From contig CANARY010000007.1 of NCBI GenBank assembly GCA_947364235.1, positions 1-64,000 of the forward strand: a DNA stretch of 64,000 nt. Direction: 5' to 3'. Below, piece after piece: positions 26,417 through 35,204 of the stretch (positions within the stretch are counted from its first letter, which is position 1; the number at the start of each line of letters is the position of its first letter). A model generated the notes under the pieces. It was not told where the DNA came from, ran no database searches, and saw only the letters and a list, made by a program, of their open reading frames with translations. Both the position numbers and the translations under genes were made by a program. The stretch is from an uncultured Candidatus Melainabacteria bacterium. GTDB taxonomy: Bacteria; Cyanobacteriota; Vampirovibrionia; Gastranaerophilales; Gastranaerophilaceae.

Positions 26417-29400
26417 TTAAATAAGACGTGATAAATTACCTGCTTCCATTGCAAGTTTCTGTTCTTCTGATTCTATATCAATGGAGTCGATTTCATTTGC
26501 TTTAACAACTTCTATAAACAGTTTTTCAAACAGAACATACAGAATTTTCGCTTGATTGTTATATTGTTGGAGAAGCGCGAGGGTGTCATTAATGATTTGC
26601 ATTGCTTCTTCAAGCTTATCTTCTTTTACATAAAGTTTTGCTATGAAATATTTTGAAAGAACGATCATGTTGAATATTGCAGAGTTTTGCGCTTTTTTCA
26701 AAATGTCATTGTATATAATTTCGGCTTTCTTGGAAATGCCCATGTTTGCGTATGAATATGCTATTAATAAATCACAGAACATTTCAGCCTGCGTCTGGTG
26801 GATATCAGAAGCCAGAAGCTTTGCCTGGTATATGTTTTGAGCAAATATTTTGTAGTTTTCTTTGTGCTGTGAAAATTCTTGCATAATAAGGTAAATTACC
26901 TTAGCAAATGCCGAAGCACCTTCTGCATTGGAAGGTGAGTAATCTTTTCCGTTTAGAAAATCTTTTAGAGCAAGAATGCAATTTTTATCTGGAAGCTCAG
27001 TGTCAAGAGCTTGTTTTACTGCGTTAAAGAAATCATCTAAGCCGTCATCCATAAGGAAAAGTTTTGCAAAACCTGCAAGCCGGAATGTTTCAAGCATGTG
27101 TTCTACAAAAAATCCGGTAGAAAAGCTTGCAGGTTTTATTTTTTCAATAACAGCCGGCTGAATAATTCCTAATAAATCTTTTGCAACATCTACACATTGT
27201 GCAAAATCACCAATATTAAACAAAATTTCAATATTAACAAGAGAGAGCAGTAAGAATTTAGTGTTAATATTTCCTTCTACCATCAAGGTCGGGTTTTGCA
27301 TTCTTGTTAAAATATTATGTAGAAGAGTGAGTGCGTCTGTGTAGTTTGCTGATATCAGAGCGCCTTGCAGCATTAAGTTTGAAAGCTTAACTATCTTATC
27401 TGTATTACCGCAGTTAATTGCATCAATTAAAAGAATATTTTCAATTTCGTAAATCTTTTCCGGTGAGTAGTTGTAAAGGCTCATTAGAATATTTTCGTAA
27501 ACTTCTTTTTTATTATTATCGATATCTTCCTGCGGAATATTGTTTTCAATGTGTTCAATTAAAGACAAGAAGCCTAAGCAGTTTTTAAGATAAGCATCAT
27601 AATCTCCTGCTGCCATTGCAAGCTGCGAGTTTTTCCACAGAAGAAGGTATTCTTCTTTAAATAATGAAAGCTTACCCATAATAAGCAGTGCAGAAGTGTT
27701 ATCAAGTCCTTTTCCGATATTTGCCAGGATATTTTTTGATAAAAACTCATTGACTTGTGGTTTAATTGAATCTTGAATAACAGGTTTAATTAGATTGTAG
27801 TTATTTATATGCAAAATGCTGTTTTGTATGTAGGCAAAACCTGATTTTACTAATGTATCAGCAGCTTCTTCAATGTTTTTTATTCCAAGTTTTGTTAAAA
27901 CGCTGAAATCAAGCCTTGCTCCTAAATAAGTTGAATACGCTAGAATCATTGAAGCATCCATATTTTTGCTCAAATGTTTAAGCCTTGCTTTTAAAAGAGC
28001 TTGTAGGCTTGAAGGCAGCACGACCGCGCCGTTTCCTTTTATTAAAAGCCTGTTTTCAAAGTTTATCAGAACATTTTTTTCTTCCAGATGTTTTAATGCG
28101 TGTTCAAAATAAAGTGCTGAGCCGTCAAAATTTTCTTTTATTTTTTCAAAATAAAAAGAGTTTATAAAGTCTGAAGCTTCTTCTTTTATGTTTCCAAGAA
28201 TAACATCCATGCCGGATTTCTGTATGGTGTATTCTGTGTAAAGAGGAGTTCTTAAAAGTCCTTTAACTTTTGAATGCAGCGAAGTTTCTTTGTCTGTAAT
28301 AAATACAAACCGGGCATTTATGTTTTTAAACTTATCAAAGTAGAGCTCTAAAGCTTGAATTGATGTGTCATCAATATTTTCAAATCCTTCAATAATTACG
28401 GCGCAATTTTTAAGTGCAGCTAAGAAAGAGCTAAAGTCTTCCATGTATGCAAACCTGGCGTCTTCAGGAGAAGAAGCTTTTCTTGGTCTGGAGTGGATTA
28501 AATCAATAATTGCAGAAAACCTTTTAACATTAAACTCCGGTGAAATTAAATCTTTGTGGACTGAGAGCTTGTGAAAATCCTTAAACAGCTCTTCTAGTAT
28601 TCCCCACGGTTTGTAATTCATTTCTTCTGTACATACAGCACGGATTACTTTCAGTCCTTTTGATTCAAAATAATCAACTAAGTCCGATGTTTTAAGCTCT
28701 AAATTCTTTTCTGAGCGGATTGAAGTGATTTTGTCAGGCTCAAATTTATCTAAAAAAGAAGCTGTGCTTATTTTTTCAAACTTACATTTTGCATTAATGT
28801 CAAAAACTTTAAAGCTGTAGATATCTTCGGCTTCTGGTGTTTGCTGTTTTACAATTTCTTTTTTGCTGACTTCAAGCTTAACATCAGAAGTTTTTTCAGC
28901 AGGAGGTATAACATAAGAAGCCAGTAAAATTTCATAATACATCAAAGTTTGCCCGGACTGTTCGACAGAATAAAGCGAATCGGTTTTGTAATCTTTGCTT
29001 ATACAGTCGCAAACATACTGGTCAAGTACAATTTGCATTCCTTTTATGTATTTTTTTTCTTCTTTTTTTACAGTAAGGAGCTTAACACTGTTGTCAATCG
29101 AAGTTTTGTTAAGAAGTTCTTCGGAACTTTTTTTCACTATGCTTATGTTTAAGTTTAAGGGTATTGCGAGTTCTTCAATTGTTTTTAAGTTCAAGTCAGA
29201 AAAAGCGTTTATTATTTTAACTGCTAGTCTCACAGCTTTGTTTGCAGAAGTCGGGAAAGAAAGCTCTTTATTCATATTTACCACGAAAGTGTCATTGTAT
29301 GTGATTATTTTACCTTCAATCCCTGAAAATTGTGCTGTTAATAAGTTTCTAAGCTTAAAAAAGAATTTTGTGAAAAGTTCTTGTGAGCCTAGCTGGTTTC

Positions 29401-29701
29401 TTATGTTTCTCAAAGAACTGAATTTAATGGTTAGTGCTGCAAACTCGTCTGTTTCGCATTCATTATATCCGAGGCTTGTTTTAACAGGAAAACCGCATTT
29501 ACATTTGGCGGATGAAGTCAGAACTGTCTTGGAGCATTTAGAACATTTTGTAAGCAGAATATATCCGCATTTTTCACAAACTCCTGAGCTGCTTAATGAG
29601 CGGCAGTTTGGGCATTCTATAGCTAATACTTTGCGGCAGTGCGGACAAACTGCGCTGTTATCAGGTATATTTTTATGGCACTTCGGACAATTCATATACA
29701 A
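26417..29701 (-). CDS. Giant multidomain protein: zinc ribbons, cyclase-like region, degenerate NTPase, TPR-like helices
   Basis: 1094 residues. Residues 1-75 hold serial zinc ribbons (CPKC, CPHC, CPNC, CEKC, CSKC, CKC). Residues about 85-190 have the length and layout of a class III nucleotide cyclase homology domain but without its metal-binding aspartates. Residues about 300-560 look like a STAND/AAA-16 NTPase module with a Walker B-like VIIEGFENIDD and no recognisable Walker A. The rest is helical, TPR-like. The order recalls soluble adenylyl cyclase-type proteins with a dead catalytic core. ATG at 29701 or 29695; a TATAAT box (29704-29709) abuts the start, favouring a leaderless message from 29695. 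It is divergent from the ZorAB-like pair. Confidence 0.6.
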   Translation of the reverse strand: MYMNCPKCHKNIPDNSAVCPHCRKVLAIECPNCRSLSSSGVCEKCGYILLTKCSKCSKTVLTSSAKCKCGFPVKTSLGYNECETDEFAALTIKFSSLRNIRNQLGSQELFTKFFFKLRNLLTAQFSGIEGKIITYNDTFVVNMNKELSFPTSANKAVRLAVKIINAFSDLNLKTIEELAIPLNLNISIVKKSSEELLNKTSIDNSVKLLTVKKEEKKYIKGMQIVLDQYVCDCISKDYKTDSLYSVEQSGQTLMYYEILLASYVIPPAEKTSDVKLEVSKKEIVKQQTPEAEDIYSFKVFDINAKCKFEKISTASFLDKFEPDKITSIRSEKNLELKTSDLVDYFESKGLKVIRAVCTEEMNYKPWGILEELFKDFHKLSVHKDLISPEFNVKRFSAIIDLIHSRPRKASSPEDARFAYMEDFSSFLAALKNCAVIIEGFENIDDTSIQALELYFDKFKNINARFVFITDKETSLHSKVKGLLRTPLYTEYTIQKSGMDVILGNIKEEASDFINSFYFEKIKENFDGSALYFEHALKHLEEKNVLINFENRLLIKGNGAVVLPSSLQALLKARLKHLSKNMDASMILAYSTYLGARLDFSVLTKLGIKNIEEAADTLVKSGFAYIQNSILHINNYNLIKPVIQDSIKPQVNEFLSKNILANIGKGLDNTSALLIMGKLSLFKEEYLLLWKNSQLAMAAGDYDAYLKNCLGFLSLIEHIENNIPQEDIDNNKKEVYENILMSLYNYSPEKIYEIENILLIDAINCGNTDKIVKLSNLMLQGALISANYTDALTLLHNILTRMQNPTLMVEGNINTKFLLLSLVNIEILFNIGDFAQCVDVAKDLLGIIQPAVIEKIKPASFSTGFFVEHMLETFRLAGFAKLFLMDDGLDDFFNAVKQALDTELPDKNCILALKDFLNGKDYSPSNAEGASAFAKVIYLIMQEFSQHKENYKIFAQNIYQAKLLASDIHQTQAEMFCDLLIAYSYANMGISKKAEIIYNDILKKAQNSAIFNMIVLSKYFIAKLYVKEDKLEEAMQIINDTLALLQQYNNQAKILYVLFEKLFIEVVKANEIDSIDIESEEQKLAMEAGNLSRLI

Positions 29702-29773
29702 GATTATAGTCTAAAATCAAACTTTATGCTACAATGGATGTAAATTATTCTGAATGGCGGATTAGGAGGGGAG

Positions 29774-30658
29774 ATGAGCATATCAAGCATTTTAACAGAG
29801 CCGGCAATTTTGATAATTACTGCATGTTTTTTATTTTTTATAATAACGGTTTTGAGAAATTATAAACGAGTAGAGCAGAACCTGAGTTCTGTTTATAAAT
29901 TCTTAAAAGCTTTGAACAAAAAAGAGCTTTCTTATAGATTTAACGAGCTGGATTCATTTATGTCAAATAATCCTTATACATCAACTGCGTGGGAAGATTT
30001 TAAAAAAGCTCTGATATTTCCTGAAAAGCTTTCTCTTGTATCAAAAAATCCTGTGAATCCGGCTGAGCTTAAACCAGAAGTGTATTTAACAATGGATGCT
30101 TCTTATTTCTTTAATGAAGAAACTCTTGTGTATTCAAAGATAAACCATAAATTTATTCAGACTATGCCTACTCTTTTAACAGGTTTAGGGCCTTTTTTCA
30201 CGTTTTTAAAAATGGCATTTGCGTTTACAGCTGTAAGTTTTTCAACGGAAGCTAATGTCGGAGAGTCTTTAAACGGTCTTCTTGGGAATATTCAAATCGC
30301 AGCTCTATGTTCTGTTTTTGCAGTAGGTTTTTCGCTTCTTTTTATGTTTATTGAAAAAATACTTTACAATAAGATGTGCAAAAAATACTACTTGCTGATA
30401 CAAAAAGAATTTATTCGTTTATTTGATATTGTAACAAGCGAAAAATTCCTTATTGATCTTGTAAAAGAGTCTAAAATTCAAAACGCTACGAACGAAAAAC
30501 TTTTAAAAGCTATGCCGGAGAATTTTGCTAAAGCAATGGAAAAAAGTATTTCTGAGACAACTTTGCCTTATCTTGAAAATATTTTATACAGCTTAAACAG
30601 GCTTAATGAAGGGTTTGACAAAGGAAAAGGCGGAGATGTTGTTGACAAATTGTTTTAG
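29774..30658 (+). CDS. ZorA-like MotA/TolQ/ExbB-family motor subunit
   Basis: 294 residues with a membrane helix at about 11-27 and two more near 130-152 and 172-197. The stretch PTLLTGLGPFFTFLKMAFAF is the proton-channel helix signature of ZorA/MotA-type stator subunits, and the C-terminal 90 residues form a helical cytoplasmic tail. ZorA proteins of Zorya defence normally have a much longer tail, so this one is compact. AGGAGGGG precedes the ATG. The ZorB-like partner begins eight bases after the stop. Alternatives are ExbB/TolQ, but the partner's OmpA domain argues against ExbD/TolR. Confidence 0.72.
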   Translation: MSISSILTEPAILIITACFLFFIITVLRNYKRVEQNLSSVYKFLKALNKKELSYRFNELDSFMSNNPYTSTAWEDFKKALIFPEKLSLVSKNPVNPAELKPEVYLTMDASYFFNEETLVYSKINHKFIQTMPTLLTGLGPFFTFLKMAFAFTAVSFSTEANVGESLNGLLGNIQIAALCSVFAVGFSLLFMFIEKILYNKMCKKYYLLIQKEFIRLFDIVTSEKFLIDLVKESKIQNATNEKLLKAMPENFAKAMEKSISETTLPYLENILYSLNRLNEGFDKGKGGDVVDKLF

Positions 30659-30666
30659 AGGCTGAT

Positions 30667-31332
30667 ATGAGATTTAAATTACGCAAGGAAGATAGCGAAC
30701 AAAATAATATATTCTGGGTAACAATGACTGATTTGATGACAGCGCTTGTTCTAGTGTTTATTGTGTTGTTTTTCTATACTTATATGTCAAGTTATTATGA
30801 AAAGATTCAAGCTGATTTAGAACAGAAAAAAGCAGCTGAAGCACTTCAAACGACATTAAAAGAACAAAATATCAACATCAATGTTGACTCAGCCGGTGTT
30901 GTTAAAATTTCTGATTTAGAGCTGTTTGATGTAAACAGTTATGAGCTTTCTGATAACGGTAAAGAGTATCTTGCAAAATTTTCACCTGCATATTTGGATT
31001 CAATTTTTTCAAATGAATATTTGAATGAAAATATAGACAAAATAATTATTGAAGGACATACCGATTCTCAGACTTTTGCCGGCGACTATTCAGCAGATGA
31101 GCAGTATATGAAAAATATGGAGCTGAGCTTAAAAAGAGCTTACGAAGTTGCAAACTATATGACAAATACTCCTTACAATAAAGAAAATGGAAACCGTTTA
31201 AGAAAAATGATTGTTGTAGAAGGCGCAAGCTTTTCTTCTCCTGTTATTGAAGAAGGAAAAGAAGATTTTGCAAAAAGCCGAAGAGTTGAGCTGAAAATTG
31301 TGTTTAAAAAAAGCGCAGAGCAATCCCAATAA
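30667..31332 (+). CDS. ZorB-like MotB/OmpA-domain motor subunit
   Basis: 221 residues. A short cytoplasmic start, one membrane helix with WVTMTDLMTALVLVFIVLFF (Asp22 is the likely proton carrier), a coiled coil and then an OmpA-type peptidoglycan-binding domain (IIIEGHTDSQ, LSLKRAYEVANYM, SRRVELKI). This is the ZorB/MotB plan. With the upstream gene it should form a 5:2 ion-driven motor anchored to the cell wall. No zorC, zorD or zorE-like gene follows; the next genes run the other way and overlap its end by 29 bases. Confidence 0.78.
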   Translation: MRFKLRKEDSEQNNIFWVTMTDLMTALVLVFIVLFFYTYMSSYYEKIQADLEQKKAAEALQTTLKEQNININVDSAGVVKISDLELFDVNSYELSDNGKEYLAKFSPAYLDSIFSNEYLNENIDKIIIEGHTDSQTFAGDYSADEQYMKNMELSLKRAYEVANYMTNTPYNKENGNRLRKMIVVEGASFSSPVIEEGKEDFAKSRRVELKIVFKKSAEQSQ

Positions 31333-31825
31333 CTGCTGCAATTAAAATATAAAAAAGCGGATCTTTCTTTGATTTCCAGCTTATTAAAAGAAGCGCTGCA
31401 AGCAAAATCATTGCTTTAACATCTTTAATTTCAGGTTTTAATAAGCCTATTGCAACTGAAGTAAGCAGAGCGCAGCTAATAGGTTTTAAAGTTTCTATAA
31501 TAGATTTCACATAGAAATTGTCGCTAAATTTTCTCAAAAGCTTTGATACTATAATTACCAGAAAAAATGAAGGCAGCATTTCTGATGTTGTGGCGAGAGC
31601 AGAACCTAAAATACCGGCACTTTTCAATCCTGCATAAGTTGCAACATTTATTCCTACAGGCCCGGGTGTGATTGAAGCGACTGCGACCATTTGTGTCAGC
31701 TCGTCAATTGAATACCAGTGATGAACTTCTGATATGTGATATAAAAACGGAATTGTGGCGTAGCCTCCGCCAAAAGAGAATAAACCGATTTTGAAGAATT
31801 CGAACATTAGCAGAAGGTAAATCAT
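31304..31825 (-). CDS. chrA: Chromate transporter family protein, half-size subunit
   Basis: 173 residues, five or six membrane segments. FKIGLFSFGGGYATIPFL and ASITPGPVGINVATYAG are the ChrA (CHR) signature motifs. Half-size CHR proteins work as pairs. Despite the family name the physiological substrate is uncertain. It overlaps its partner by four bases and the ZorB-like gene, tail to tail, by 29 bases. Confidence 0.85.
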   Translation of the reverse strand: MIYLLLMFEFFKIGLFSFGGGYATIPFLYHISEVHHWYSIDELTQMVAVASITPGPVGINVATYAGLKSAGILGSALATTSEMLPSFFLVIIVSKLLRKFSDNFYVKSIIETLKPISCALLTSVAIGLLKPEIKDVKAMILLAALLLISWKSKKDPLFYILIAAVIGIALRFF

Positions 31826-32361
31826 TGTTTAGCCTCCGTAAATTTTTTGTATCCGACTCCTAAAACTGTGAATAACAATATTGTTTGTATCGGCGAAGGG
31901 TTAAAAATAAGCAGAGTTGCAAGGGTTAAACCGTATACAATATAAAAAAATGTATTTTTGCTTGATTTCTGCCACATTTCACGGACTGTAAGCATGATTA
32001 ATGCAATTACAGCTACTCCGACCCCCCAGAGTGCGCCTTGAACATAGCTGTTGTTAATAAAAGCTCCGATAACAGAAGCCAGAAGCACAATACACCAGAA
32101 CGGTATAAAAGTTATGCCAAACATCGCAGCCAGCGCACCATATTTACCTTTTAATTTATATCCAATGAACATAGACATGTTTGCAGCTATGATTCCCGGA
32201 AGAGACTGCGAAAGCGCAAAGTAATCGATTATATCATCATGTGAGACCAAATTTCTTTTGTCTACGAATTCACTTGTCATAATCGGAAGTATAACATAAC
32301 CGCCTCCAAGCAAAATTGCGCCGATTTTAACGAAAATTAAGAACAGCTTGAAAATTGACAC
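31822..32361 (-). CDS. chrA: Chromate transporter family protein, second half-size subunit
   Basis: 179 residues. KIGAILLGGGYVILPIM and FALSQSLPGIIAANMSMFIGYKLKG match the other CHR half. The two subunits are translated in tandem (ATGA overlap). Its start overlaps bioB by 25 bases, so the three genes form one operon. Confidence 0.85.
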   Translation of the reverse strand: MSIFKLFLIFVKIGAILLGGGYVILPIMTSEFVDKRNLVSHDDIIDYFALSQSLPGIIAANMSMFIGYKLKGKYGALAAMFGITFIPFWCIVLLASVIGAFINNSYVQGALWGVGVAVIALIMLTVREMWQKSSKNTFFYIVYGLTLATLLIFNPSPIQTILLFTVLGVGYKKFTEAKQ

Positions 32362-33269
32362 TTTTTCAATTTCCTTCCAATTTTACTGATAAGTTTTTCA
32401 TCTTCGTCAGGCGAAAATCCTGTTGTTGTAAGGTAATTCCCTACAATAGTTGAATCAGCGCAGTATGTAAACGCTTTTTCTATTGTTTCAGCAGATAGTC
32501 TTGCTTTTTTGCCTCCGGCAATTCTTATTGAAGCTTTCGGACAAGCAATTTTGAATATCGCTAAAGTACGCAATACATTTTCTTCGTCAATTTTATCTAT
32601 ATAGCTTTCAAACGGTGTATTTGGTATTGGAGTTAAGATGTTTACAGGAATGCTTTCCGGATTGATTTCTGCAAGCTCTAAAGCCATTTCAACACGCTGT
32701 TCAACTGTTTCTCCCATTCCGATAATAACTCCGCAGCAAAGCTCCATTCCGTATTTTTGAACAAGTTTCGCTGTATTTCTTCTATCCTCATAAGTATGAG
32801 TTGTACAAATTTCAGGATGATATGACCGGCATGTGTTGATGTTATGATGAAATCTCACTAAACCAGCTTCAGAAAGCTTCTTTGCTTGTTCTTCGTTTAA
32901 AATTCCTATACTTGCACAGCTTTTGATACCGTCTTTGTTTAAAGCCTTAATCATTTCTAACATTGTATCAAAATCACTTTCATCGGGAGTTTTGCCGGAA
33001 GTTACAATCGCTACTCTATCAGCACCATTTTTTACACTATCATGTGCTGCTTCCATAACTTCATTTACTTCCATTAAAGGATAAGACTCAATTTCTGTGT
33101 TGTAATGTGAACTCTGTGCACAATAACGGCAATTCTGTGAGCATTTTCCGTTTCGCGCGTTTATGATTGAACAAAATTCGACTTCTTCTTTTAAATACTT
33201 TTTTGACTCGTTTAAAAGTGTATTCAAATCTCTATTATATAAATCTAATAATTCAGCTTTTGTGTACAT
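32337..33269 (-). CDS. bioB: Biotin synthase
   Basis: 310 residues. Radical SAM enzyme that inserts sulfur into dethiobiotin. NARNGKCSQNCRYCAQSSHY contains the CxxxCxxC cluster ligands and YCAQS signature, CCGVIIGMGETVEQRVEMA and PVNILTPIPNTPFE are typical. No other bio gene is adjacent. AGGAGAAAAGA precedes the ATG. The chrA pair downstream shares the transcript. Confidence 0.96.
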   Translation of the reverse strand: MYTKAELLDLYNRDLNTLLNESKKYLKEEVEFCSIINARNGKCSQNCRYCAQSSHYNTEIESYPLMEVNEVMEAAHDSVKNGADRVAIVTSGKTPDESDFDTMLEMIKALNKDGIKSCASIGILNEEQAKKLSEAGLVRFHHNINTCRSYHPEICTTHTYEDRRNTAKLVQKYGMELCCGVIIGMGETVEQRVEMALELAEINPESIPVNILTPIPNTPFESYIDKIDEENVLRTLAIFKIACPKASIRIAGGKKARLSAETIEKAFTYCADSTIVGNYLTTTGFSPDEDEKLISKIGRKLKKCQFSSCS

Positions 33270-33282
33270 TCTTTTCTCCTTT

Positions 33283-33978
33283 TCAGTACCCGCATGTTAG
33301 TCCTGCGCATAAATTTATTGACTGTCCGGTTACTCCTTTTGCTTCTTTTGAAATCAAATATTTCACCATGCCTGCAATTTCATCAGGGTGAACAAAACGT
33401 TTTTGCGGAATGCAATCAATAATTTCTTCTTTTGAAAACTCGCTTTCGGCAGCAGAAGAGCTGCCCATTTCAGTGTCAACCCAGCCTGGGTTAATGGTAT
33501 TTATAGTAATGCCGTACTCAGCAAGTTCTAAAGCCAGCGCTTTAGAGGCTCCGATAAGCCCTGATTTGGATGCAGAATATAAGCTTGCTCCGGCTTCGCC
33601 CAGTACTCCGCTAATTGAACCTATATTGATAATTCTGCCCCATTTTTGAGTTTTCATATATGGTACAGCGCGGGAAATTAAATACAAAGGTGCTTCAAGG
33701 TTTAAACGCGTAATGTGTTCAATTTGATTTACTCCAATTTCTTCAATTGGTGAGTAAATATATTCACCTGCATTGTTAATAAGAATATCAATCTTGTTTG
33801 CTTCAATATAATCTCCAAGTTTTTGCATTCCTTCAATTGTTGCGAGGTCACAAATGCAATAGTTTTTATAGCTTTTTAAAAGCTCTTCATTCCTGCCGCA
33901 AGTATATATATTTCCTTCAAGATTATCGGCAATAGCTTTACCGATTCCTTTGCTTCCGCCTGTAACTAAGATATTCAT
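33283..33978 (-). CDS. Short-chain dehydrogenase/reductase, FabG-like
   Basis: 231 residues. Rossmann fold with TGGSKGIGKAI, NNAG, the serine in IGSISG and the catalytic YSASK, so a working NAD(P)(H) oxidoreductase. The substrate is unknown. I start at the ATG at 33978; the longer frame needs a TTG. No ribosome binding site is seen; TACAAT (33985-33990) lies six bases upstream, consistent with a leaderless message. The gap to bioB is 13 bases. Confidence 0.85.
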   Translation of the reverse strand: MNILVTGGSKGIGKAIADNLEGNIYTCGRNEELLKSYKNYCICDLATIEGMQKLGDYIEANKIDILINNAGEYIYSPIEEIGVNQIEHITRLNLEAPLYLISRAVPYMKTQKWGRIINIGSISGVLGEAGASLYSASKSGLIGASKALALELAEYGITINTINPGWVDTEMGSSSAAESEFSKEEIIDCIPQKRFVHPDEIAGMVKYLISKEAKGVTGQSINLCAGLTCGY

Positions 33979-33997
33979 ATAAAAATTGTAACACAAT

Positions 33998-34025
33998 GGG
34001 CGGCGAAACGAAAGTTTCGCCGCCC
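33998..34025. repeat. Perfect 12-bp inverted repeat with GAAA loop
   Basis: GGGCGGCGAAAC, GAAA, GTTTCGCCGCCC. GC-rich against its AT-rich surroundings, lying between two minus-strand genes and with no T run on either side. It resembles dispersed palindromic (REP-like) elements; only this one copy is in the window. Confidence 0.6.
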
Positions 34026-34051
34026 TACAAAGAGAAAATCAGACAATTACT

Positions 34052-34522
34052 CTAAGATAAGAATTGCCACTGATATGCCTGATAAGAAATCGGAGCTTCA
34101 GGAGCAGTTGGTTTGTTTGATAAACCAAAAGCTCTCTGCGCTTCTGACCTTAATCCTGCAAAATAAGTCATAGCCTGACCATCTTGGGCGCTCTGGCTCA
34201 AAAGCTGAATTGCATTATTGAAAGCAGCATAATCTTTGTCATAATCTCCTGTTGCTTGTATGCCAATTTGTGCGCAAAGCCCTGCCCAAGGAACAGCCTG
34301 CTGACTGTTCTGATTTTTTATTTGTTCTTGAACTTGTGCAGAGTATTCTTCATACATTGCACTATTCAATTTCTTTAAATCACTGGTGCTGCCAGTTGGT
34401 GTAATATTAAAATCATCAAAAGCTCTTTCGAGCGCAGCAGAATTGACTGGAACTCTGCCCAAATATGAGTAAATGTTCGCACTTGTGTAAGAATATACTC
34501 CGTTTACGGTGAAGTTAGACAT
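34052..34522 (-). CDS. Orphan protein, 156 residues
   Basis: Not recognised. N-terminus MSNFTVNGVYSYTSANIYSYLG, then a helical body rich in glutamine and alanine. No signal peptide. The ATG at 34522 has AGAGGTG nine bases upstream; a GTG three codons earlier is too close to that site. Its promoter region contains a perfect 17-base palindrome (34541-34557) and a TGTTACA box (34606-34612). Confidence 0.65.
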   Translation of the reverse strand: MSNFTVNGVYSYTSANIYSYLGRVPVNSAALERAFDDFNITPTGSTSDLKKLNSAMYEEYSAQVQEQIKNQNSQQAVPWAGLCAQIGIQATGDYDKDYAAFNNAIQLLSQSAQDGQAMTYFAGLRSEAQRAFGLSNKPTAPEAPISYQAYQWQFLS

Positions 34523-34540
34523 GATACACACCTCTTATAT

Positions 34541-34557
34541 GATATATAATATATATC
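34541..34557. promoter_or_regulatory. Palindromic operator candidate
   Basis: GATATATAATATATATC is a perfect palindrome (8-bp arms, one centre base) about 20 bases before the 34522 start, over the likely promoter. It shares GATATAT/ATATATC arms with the larger palindrome before the sigma gene. The rest of the 34523-34851 gap holds the TGTAAC boxes, the 34852 promoter and its leader. Confidence 0.4.
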
Positions 34558-34680
34558 GGCATAATTTCTAAAAACTTTAGGATTTTTTGCGTAATATTTA
34601 CAATTTGTTACAAAAACGGGCTGTAAACTAGTAATAACAACAAAAAATGTTTTCAAAATATACTCAAGAGTGTTAAGTTT

Positions 34681-34742
34681 TGTAACAAAGAATTCCTTTT
34701 GTGAAATTTGATATTTTTTATATCCTTTATATATATGTAAGA
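34681..34742 (+). promoter_or_regulatory. TGTAAC-class promoter of the 57-residue gene
   Basis: TGTAACA (34681-34687), TTGATA (34708-34713), then TATATCCTTTATATATATGTAAGAC. The core repeats that at 13316-13340, 39311-39332 and 63731-63750. Confidence 0.5.
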
Positions 34743-34851
34743 CAAATATATGAGAGTAAGATTAAAGATAAGTATTTAAACTGCTGTAAGCATAGTTGTT
34801 TTCAGAGTTTAAGTAACTATACTCTTGTATCAGAGATGATGAGGTATAAGT

Positions 34852-35025
34852 ATGGCTTTATTAGAGATGTACAATATTAATGCTATGGCTACGCAAATTT
34901 CGCGTGAATTTTATATAACAGAGAATCACGAGGTAGATAAATCATACGTTTTAGTAGACGAAATGAGGCTTTTTGCAATGGATATGAAGTCTAGGGTTAC
35001 TTTTATATCGCGAGCCAAGAAATAG
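34852..35025 (+). CDS. Small orphan protein, 57 residues
   Basis: Begins MALLEMYNINAMATQISREF and ends TFISRAKK. GATGAGG stands seven bases before the ATG. It has its own promoter of the TGTAAC class, a leader of about 100 bases with two competing short stems (ATAGTT with AACTAT; AGAGT with ACTCT, 34780-34835) and its own terminator at 35123, all of which support a real gene. Soluble; no known family. Confidence 0.65.
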   Translation: MALLEMYNINAMATQISREFYITENHEVDKSYVLVDEMRLFAMDMKSRVTFISRAKK

Positions 35026-35122
35026 CTGATTGCGTTAGTAAGAGCGCAAATCGTAAAAGAGATTTTTTAATACCAAACCATCTTACTTACATTTAATTAA
35101 TTTAATTTCCCCGATCTATAGT

Positions 35123-35149
35123 GCCTGACTTGAATAAGTTAGGCTTTTT
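35123..35149 (+). terminator. Rho-independent terminator
   Basis: GCCTGACTT, GAAT loop, AAGTTAGGC (one G-U pair), then TTTTT. It closes the 57-residue gene's transcript. Confidence 0.8.
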
Positions 35150-35159
35150 GTTTTCATGT

Positions 35160-35194
35160 AAAAAGGCGGCGGATGATTCCATCCGCCGCCTTTT
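35160..35194 (-). terminator. Rho-independent terminator of adhE
   Basis: GGCGGCGGATG / CATCCGCCGCC stem with a four-base loop and a T run on the minus strand, ten bases after the adhE stop. Confidence 0.9.
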
Positions 35195-35204
35195 ATATAT
35201 TTGC

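Noticed and set aside
28995-29714. 239-codon plus-strand open frame opposite the zinc-ribbon gene
   Set aside because: Antisense shadow; the minus strand shows orderly CxxC zinc ribbons while the plus frame gives low-complexity Phe/Ser/His sequence.
29774-31332. Pair as flagellar stator MotA/MotB, suggested by the flagellin in the window
   Set aside because: The channel protein lacks the four-helix MotA layout and its PTLLTGLG motif and short tail look closer to ZorA; no flagellar gene is near.
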